A model generated the notes under the pieces. It was given only the letters and a program-made list of their open reading frames with translations, searched no databases and was not told the DNA's origin. Of a stretch of DNA of 15,661 bases, positions 14,085-15,661 are shown piece after piece. Position numbers and translations under genes: made by a program. Position 1 is the first letter of the stretch, and the number at the start of each line of letters is the position of its first letter. The stretch spans positions 1 to 15,661 of the forward strand of contig DYCJ01000025.1 in assembly GCA_019418195.1 (NCBI GenBank), read 5' to 3'. Source of the stretch: Clostridiales bacterium. Its GTDB lineage: Bacteria; Bacillota; Clostridia; Lachnospirales; Lachnospiraceae.

Positions 14085-14400
14085 CGCCCCATTCGCACAT
14101 CCCATCCAGAATAGGGATCAGCGACTTGCCTCTTTCTGTCAGGCTGTACTCCACTTTGGGCGGGATCTGAGGATATTCCTCTCTGTGGACAAGCTGATCT
14201 GCTTCCAGTTCCTTCAGTGTGGAGCTCAGCGTTTTATAGGAAATCTGCCCGATGTATTTTTTCATTTCATTGAATCTCACTACACCGAATTCCATCAGTG
14301 TGTAGAGGATCGTCATTTTATATTTCCCATTGATCAGAGATAACGTATAACTGAATCCGGTGGTGCTTAAATTTTCATTGGAAATGCATCTTTTACCCAT
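14068..14400 (-). CDS. HxlR-family winged-helix transcriptional regulator
   Basis: This 110-residue regulator matches the HxlR family along its length. It has the opening FSYTLSLINGKYKMTILYTL, the helix-turn-helix RFNEMKKYIGQISYKTLSST, then LKELEADQLVHREEY and the family hallmark PQIPPKVEYSLTERGKSL before the C-terminal dimer helix. The family's usual cysteine just before the first helix is not in its normal place (Thr14 stands there); the only nearby cysteine is Cys5. AAGGAGAG precedes ATG 14400. The gene is divergent from two flavodoxin-fold oxidoreductases, a common arrangement for HxlR proteins that respond to electrophiles or redox stress, so it probably controls them and itself. The last codons lie in the terminator hairpin. 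Confidence 0.9.
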   Translation of the reverse strand: MGKRCISNENLSTTGFSYTLSLINGKYKMTILYTLMEFGVVRFNEMKKYIGQISYKTLSSTLKELEADQLVHREEYPQIPPKVEYSLTERGKSLIPILDGMCEWGDKNRL

Positions 14401-14436
14401 TTTACACTCTCCTTTAGGTAAGTATTGAACCTGACT

Positions 14437-14465
14437 GTAAGTATCACACTTTTATGTGCGTACTT
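14437..14465. promoter_or_regulatory. Candidate HxlR operator in the divergent promoter region
   Basis: An imperfect dyad, AAGTATCACA (14439-14448) against TGTGCGTACTT (14455-14465), lies between the two genes; the arms match except for one inserted base and one change. A further GTAAGTAT occurs at 14418-14425. The dyad lies immediately upstream of, and touches, the flavoprotein promoter. Confidence 0.4.
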
Positions 14466-14491
14466 GTTTTATGGCATATTCTTGCTATGAT
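14464..14491 (+). promoter_or_regulatory. Promoter of the flavoprotein operon
   Basis: TTGTTT (14464-14469) and TATGAT (14486-14491) are 16 nt apart, and the -10 has the TGC extension (14483-14485). This gives a leader of about 65 nt before ATG 14564. Confidence 0.55.
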
Positions 14492-14563
14492 TGTAATATC
14501 AGCAGCAGAGAAAGTCAATTCTGCTGAAGAAAATATGAAAAAATAGTAAGGGAGAGACATGTT

Positions 14564-15109
14564 ATGAGTAAAAAAATCGTTGTAATCACAGGAAGTCCTC
14601 GTAAAAACGGCAACAGCTTTGCTATGACAGACGCTTTCATCAAAGCGGCAGAAGAGAAAGGACACACAGTGACAAGATTCGATGCAGCCATGATGAAGCT
14701 GGGCGGATGCCATGCGTGCGAGACGTGCTACAGCACAGGAAAGGCATGCACTTTTGACGATGACTTTAATACCATTGCGCCGGCTGTTTTAGAGGCAGAC
14801 GCCATTGTATTTACCATGCCGGTTTACTGGTATTCCATTCCGTCCCAGATCAAGGCGGTGATCGACCGCTTGTATTCTCTGGTTGTGGGCGGGAAAGATA
14901 TTGCCGGTAAGGAATGTGCACTCATCGCATGCTGTGAGGAAGAGGATCTGACTGTTCTGGACGGAGTGCGGATTCCAATGGAGCGTACGGCGGCCTTAAA
15001 TAAATGGAAGATGGTCGGCGAGGTACTGATTCCCGGTGTACTGAATACGGGAGATATCGAAAAGACAGACGGATGCGCCCAGGCAGCAGCACTTGCTGAC
15101 AAGATTTGA
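14564..15109 (+). CDS. Flavodoxin-family NAD(P)H-dependent oxidoreductase with an Isf-like cysteine motif
   Basis: This 181-residue FMN-binding protein opens with a flavodoxin-fold first strand and phosphate loop, IVVITGSPRKNGNS (5-18). It continues with the flavin-contacting VYWYSIPSQIKAVIDRLYS, typical of the NADPH-dependent FMN reductase / flavodoxin_2 superfamily. Between them, Cys49, Cys52, Cys55 and Cys62 give C-x2-C-x2-C-x6-C, the spacing described for the [4Fe-4S] site of iron-sulfur flavoproteins (Isf). It may therefore carry a cluster as well as FMN and pass single electrons. GGGAGAG precedes ATG 14564. The gene is divergent from the HxlR regulator and followed 69 bp later by a paralogous gene. 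The natural electron donor and acceptor are unknown. Confidence 0.85.
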   Translation: MSKKIVVITGSPRKNGNSFAMTDAFIKAAEEKGHTVTRFDAAMMKLGGCHACETCYSTGKACTFDDDFNTIAPAVLEADAIVFTMPVYWYSIPSQIKAVIDRLYSLVVGGKDIAGKECALIACCEEEDLTVLDGVRIPMERTAALNKWKMVGEVLIPGVLNTGDIEKTDGCAQAAALADKI

Positions 15110-15178
15110 GTATGAAAAGAGCAGGACATCAGCTGCACCGGCAGCCTGGTTCTGAGTATGGATGAAGGGAGAAGCAGT

Positions 15179-15661
15179 ATGGGTAAGAAAATTGTAATAT
15201 TAAACGGAAGTCCCAGAAAAAAGGGAAATACATCAGCGCTCGTAAAATCCTTTACAGAAGGAGCGGAAAGTGCGGGTAATACAGTGACGGAATTTTTCTT
15301 AAGCGGCATGGATATTCACGGCTGCAGAGGATGCTTCGGCGGACACAGCAGCAGGGAATGTCCATGTGTTCAGAAGGATGACATGGCTCAGATCTATCCG
15401 GCAGTGAAAGAGTCTGACGTGGTAGTTCTTGCCACACCGCTTTATTACTGGAATATGAGCGGTCAGATTCGGACAGCGATCGACCGTCTGTTTGCGCTGG
15501 AGGAAGGCGACGGCAATCTCCTCAGAGGACACGACAGATCTTCCGCGCTTTTGATGGCAGCAGAAGGAAACGGATTTGATGACGTCCTTCTTTATTATGA
15601 CCACCTGATGGAGCACCTGAGATGGAAGAATCTTGGCCATGTCCTTGCCGGAGGCAACGGT
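15179..15661 (+). CDS. Second flavodoxin-family NAD(P)H-dependent oxidoreductase (3' end outside window)
   Basis: 161 codons are visible from ATG 15179 to the right edge without a stop. The protein is a paralogue of the preceding one: phosphate loop NGSPRKKGNTS (9-19) and flavin segment PLYYWNMSGQIRTAIDRLFA. The cysteine pattern differs: Cys49 and Cys52 are kept, then Cys61 and Cys63 (C-x2-C-x8-C-x-C), so the compact Isf-type spacing is not present. AAGGGA at 15165-15170 supports the start. It is probably cotranscribed with the gene before it, in the 69-bp gap of which I see no terminator. FMN-dependent reduction of quinones, nitro compounds or similar acceptors is the family expectation; the substrate is unknown. 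Confidence 0.85.
   Translation, partial: MGKKIVILNGSPRKKGNTSALVKSFTEGAESAGNTVTEFFLSGMDIHGCRGCFGGHSSRECPCVQKDDMAQIYPAVKESDVVVLATPLYYWNMSGQIRTAIDRLFALEEGDGNLLRGHDRSSALLMAAEGNGFDDVLLYYDHLMEHLRWKNLGHVLAGGNG

Overview
The window looks like a chromosomal segment of a gut-type Lachnospiraceae (Clostridium cluster XIVa, Bacillota). This is inferred from strong AGGAGG-type ribosome binding sites, intrinsic terminators with T-tracts, an LplABC-type sugar transporter without its own ATPase, and a membrane-anchored, domain-swapped GH3 enzyme. No rRNA, tRNA, CRISPR array, transposase or phage gene was seen.

Layout. (1) 1-3754: a TetR-type regulator (cut by the left edge) is divergent from a large GH3 glycosidase whose two halves are in the reverse of the usual order and which carries membrane segments at both ends; a hairpin terminator follows. 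(2) 3764-5616: a minus-strand cassette of a MarR regulator and an MFS efflux pump. It has a promoter overlapped by two operator-like palindromes. It also has a 6-codon leader ORF and two mutually exclusive hairpins, one of which covers the pump's ribosome binding site. (3) 5677-7114: small genes, namely a CGGC-domain protein, a convergent GNAT acetyltransferase, an unrecognised zinc-ribbon protein and a bidirectional terminator. (4) 7121-14084: a carbohydrate-use locus. A LacI regulator diverges from an operon of two CUT1 permeases, a lipoprotein solute-binding protein, a cytoplasmic GH32 beta-fructosidase and a translationally coupled 83-residue protein. The 464-bp gap between regulator and operon holds a ~160-bp structured inverted-repeat element, then repeated TGTAAA-containing motifs and a promoter. 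(5) 14068-15661: an HxlR regulator is divergent from two tandem flavodoxin-fold oxidoreductases, the second cut by the right edge.

How the genes work together. The LacI locus most simply imports a sucrose- or fructo-oligosaccharide-like sugar through SBP and permeases, energised by an ATPase encoded elsewhere, and releases fructose inside the cell with GH32. The GH3 enzyme would trim beta-linked glycosides at the outer face of the membrane. The MarR-MFS cassette appears to be an inducible efflux module with control at both transcription and translation. The HxlR-flavoprotein set is probably a redox or electrophile response unit.

The most notable non-coding observations are the leader peptide and attenuator ahead of the MFS gene, the promoter and operators lying inside the longest MarR reading frame (so the true start is probably a downstream TTG), and the structured repeat at 8193-8352. 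All assignments come from reading the sequence; no search or folding program was run.
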